Shown here: positions 34,416-35,451 of the stretch, piece after piece | How the letters are laid out: every line of letters starts with the position of its first letter | How positions within the stretch are numbered: the first letter of the stretch is position 1 | Assembly (NCBI GenBank): GCA_012728415.1 | Contig: JAAYFD010000051.1 | Location: 1 to 35,451, forward strand | DNA: 35,451 bases | Reading direction: 5' to 3' | Origin: Gammaproteobacteria bacterium | Lineage (GTDB): Bacteria; Pseudomonadota; Gammaproteobacteria; Pseudomonadales; Pseudomonadaceae | Position numbers and translations under genes: made by a program | Notes under the pieces: model-generated | Seen by the model: the letters and a program-made list of their open reading frames with translations, nothing else | What the model was told of the DNA's origin: nothing | Databases searched by the model: none

Positions 34416-34631
34416 TTAACCCAGCGCCTTGATCATGTGATGTGCTGCAGTGCCTGCCAGCATCGCCTCTTCAACCTTTTCCCAAATGAAAAGGATCTTG
34501 CGGCCACCAAAAGGGCGAATGTAATGGATGCCATCATGCAGCACAGTATCCTTCAGACACTGGCGAATGGTGCGCACGTCATACTTGATACGAGCCGAAA
34601 GCTCTTCAGTAGTCAGGTAGGTGTGTGTCAT
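34416..34631 (-). CDS. Excisionase/AlpA-like DNA-binding protein
   Basis: 71 residues from the ATG at 34631, which follows AGAGGG at good spacing; a longer frame to 34724 crosses the regulatory gap and is not used. The phrase YLTTEELSARIKYDVRTIRQ is a winged helix-turn-helix start of the excisionase/MerR-like type, followed by GGRKILFIWEKVEEAM as the wing and last helix. It is directly upstream of int. Proteins of this size and place usually act as recombination directionality factors. The exact family is inferred. Confidence 0.78.
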   Translation of the reverse strand: MTHTYLTTEELSARIKYDVRTIRQCLKDTVLHDGIHYIRPFGGRKILFIWEKVEEAMLAGTAAHHMIKALG

Positions 34632-34707
34632 AATCAAACCCTCTCTTTTTTCTCTTGACGAGCCACAAATGACCCGCAGGAGAGAATTTAGCACAAACAA
34701 GAACCAT

Positions 34708-34741
34708 TGCAAGTACTTTTTCACCGCTGCAGGTATTTTTT
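34708..34741. promoter_or_regulatory. Direct repeats in the divergent regulatory gap, candidate operator
   Basis: TGCAAGTACTTTTT (34708-34721) and TGCAGGTATTTTTT (34728-34741) match at 12 of 14 bases and start exactly 20 bp apart, about two helical turns. They lie between the excisionase-like gene and the Cro-like regulator, immediately before the latter's ribosome binding site. This is the expected place for a repressor operator controlling both directions. Confidence 0.55.
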
Positions 34742-34758
34742 AACTAAAAGGGGGATTT

Positions 34759-34980
34759 ATGATCAAATGCCACCTATCCAGAATTCTCGGTGAACGAAAG
34801 CTGAAAGTCGCCGAAATCGCTAGAGACACTGAAATAAACAGGAACACACTGCACCGGCTTTACAACGAAACCGCTACACGTGTTGATTTGGAAGTGATTG
34901 AAAAGCTGTGCCGTCACCTAGATATCCAGGTTGGTGAGCTATTTGAGCTGGTAGAAAGCTCTGAAGTGTCGGGCCAGTAA
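34759..34980 (+). CDS. Cro/C1-type helix-turn-helix regulator
   Basis: 73 residues, essentially one HTH_26/XRE-type domain: VAEIARDTEINRNTLHRLYN forms the two recognition helices and VDLEVIEKLCRHLDIQVGELF the dimer-side helices. AAAGGGGG stands six bases before the ATG. It diverges from the alpA-int-HD operon and probably controls it and the following plus-strand gene. The direct repeats just upstream are a likely binding site. Confidence 0.88.
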   Translation: MIKCHLSRILGERKLKVAEIARDTEINRNTLHRLYNETATRVDLEVIEKLCRHLDIQVGELFELVESSEVSGQ

Positions 34981-35056
34981 AACCACAAAACAGCCTGCAA
35001 ATCAGCCCGAGCTGCTAAGCACAAGACATGAAGCACTTTGACTTTAGGAGTTATCT

Positions 35057-35078
35057 ATGTATTTCAGCCCGCTAAAAG
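35057..35078 (+). pseudogene. Start of a gene interrupted by IS66 after about seven codons
   Basis: AGGAG (35046-35050) stands six bases before an ATG at 35057 that opens the frame MYFSPLK; the IS66-family terminal repeat begins at 35079, inside codon eight. Beyond it the frame reads into the insertion and stops. The arrangement, 76 bp after the Cro-like gene, suggests a second gene of that operon whose body now lies beyond the insertion, outside the window. Its product cannot be identified. Confidence 0.55.
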
Positions 35079-35451
35079 GTAAGCGCTCCATAAACCCCAT
35101 CTGTTTCCAGGCGGTTTAGAGCGTTATCGTAGTCAACGGTAAATCGGCGGTTCGCAGTTCCAGGGCAGCAACTGTTCGATTTGCTCGGCAGACTGGCAGG
35201 TTGGCAGCTGCTCCATGACGTAACGCATCCAGGCGTAAGGCTCTTTGCCGTTGGCCATGGCAGTTTGCATCAGGCTGTAGATGATGGCGCTGGAGTCAGC
35301 ACCGGCGGGCGTGTCGCTAAACAGCCAGTTTTTGCGGCCCACGGCGAAGTGGCGGATGTCGCCCTCTACCGCATTGTTGTCGATCGGCAGGTAACCGGCT
35401 TCGGTGTAACGCACCAGTTTGCTCCAGTTGCTGGCCAGGTAACCCAGTGCC
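35079..35451. mobile_element. IS66-family insertion sequence, one end
   Basis: The end begins GTAAGCGCTCC at 35079, fitting the GTAA start of IS66-family terminal inverted repeats. The 3' end of a TnpC-type transposase lies 54 bases inside. IS66 elements duplicate eight target bases, so GCTAAAAG (35071-35078) is the predicted duplication. The rest of the element is outside the window. Confidence 0.82.
35133..35451 (-). CDS. tnpC: IS66-family transposase (TnpC), C-terminal part
   Basis: 105 residues plus stop, open at the window edge. [20 protein letters not shown] and [18 protein letters not shown] are the hallmark C-terminal segments of IS66 DDE transposases; the Glu of NNAVEGDIR is expected to be the catalytic Glu. 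[11 protein letters not shown] and LLPWN close the protein in the family manner. The family is about 510 residues, so four fifths is missing to the right. Confidence 0.93.
   Translation of the reverse strand, partial: ALGYLASNWSKLVRYTEAGYLPIDNNAVEGDIRHFAVGRKNWLFSDTPAGADSSAIIYSLMQTAMANGKEPYAWMRYVMEQLPTCQSAEQIEQLLPWNCEPPIYR

Larger units (their letters stand above)
25971..35451. mobile_element. Integrated element in tRNA-Asp (left part; right end outside window)
   Basis: From the tRNA-Asp fragment rightwards every recognisable gene is a recombinase, an element regulator, an HD protein or a transposase. Base composition drops visibly, especially in 26.0-32.3 kb, compared with the GC-rich core to the left. 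The left end is set by the att copy; the right end is not reached. Two integration systems are present (the trio at 26257-32308 and a conventional integrase at 33217-34404), so two elements may be abutted. I found no internal second tRNA-Asp copy that would mark a border. Confidence 0.75.

Overview
The window looks like a gammaproteobacterial chromosome with an integrated mobile element at its right end. The left three quarters (1 to about 25.97 kb) is GC-rich, densely coding housekeeping sequence: ileS, ribF, uvrC, pgsA, rlhA, pagL, ycaO, sbcCD and several conserved families. Short palindromic repeats of the type common in pseudomonads (core ACTTTAGT between GC-rich arms) sit in several intergenic gaps. 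I cannot name the genus. The gene order (ileS-ribF divergent from uvrC-pgsA) is not that of E. coli, and no gacA lies before uvrC.

Layout of the core. ileS (cut by the window edge) and ribF run leftwards. uvrC and pgsA run rightwards and converge on rlhA. pagL converges on a LysE-type exporter, and ycaO diverges from that exporter. A DUF898 membrane protein and an M48 metallopeptidase form a tight pair. They are followed by a HerA-like ATPase (YjgR) and a Na/Pi-type transporter with a PhoU domain. A membrane diguanylate cyclase overlaps yaiI. sbcD and sbcC overlap by four bases. A FAM173-like methyltransferase and an AI-2E/PerM permease converge on a repeat cluster.

The accessory region starts at a 49-base 3' fragment of a tRNA-Asp gene (25971-26019, minus strand) with its own intrinsic terminator. 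The 5' half of the tRNA is missing, so this is best read as one end of an element integrated in tRNA-Asp. The intact tRNA and the other end lie outside the window. Next to the att copy is an A+T-richer three-gene operon (26257-32308): a 196-aa putative helix-turn-helix protein, a 746-aa recombinase-like protein and a 1076-aa tyrosine recombinase. The middle protein keeps the Arg, His-x-x-Arg and Gly-His boxes but has Phe near the expected nucleophile position. The last protein has a full catalytic set and a long C-terminal extension. I regard this trio as the most interesting system here.

Convergent to it is a second, conventional module on the minus strand: an AlpA/excisionase-like gene, a tyrosine integrase with an arm-binding N-terminus, and a small HD-domain protein resembling the HD part of MobH-type relaxases. 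A Cro-like regulator diverges from it. A gene start with a good ribosome binding site follows and is broken after about seven codons by an IS66-family insertion that runs off the window end. Two unrelated recombinase systems side by side suggest either a composite element or a single element using both.
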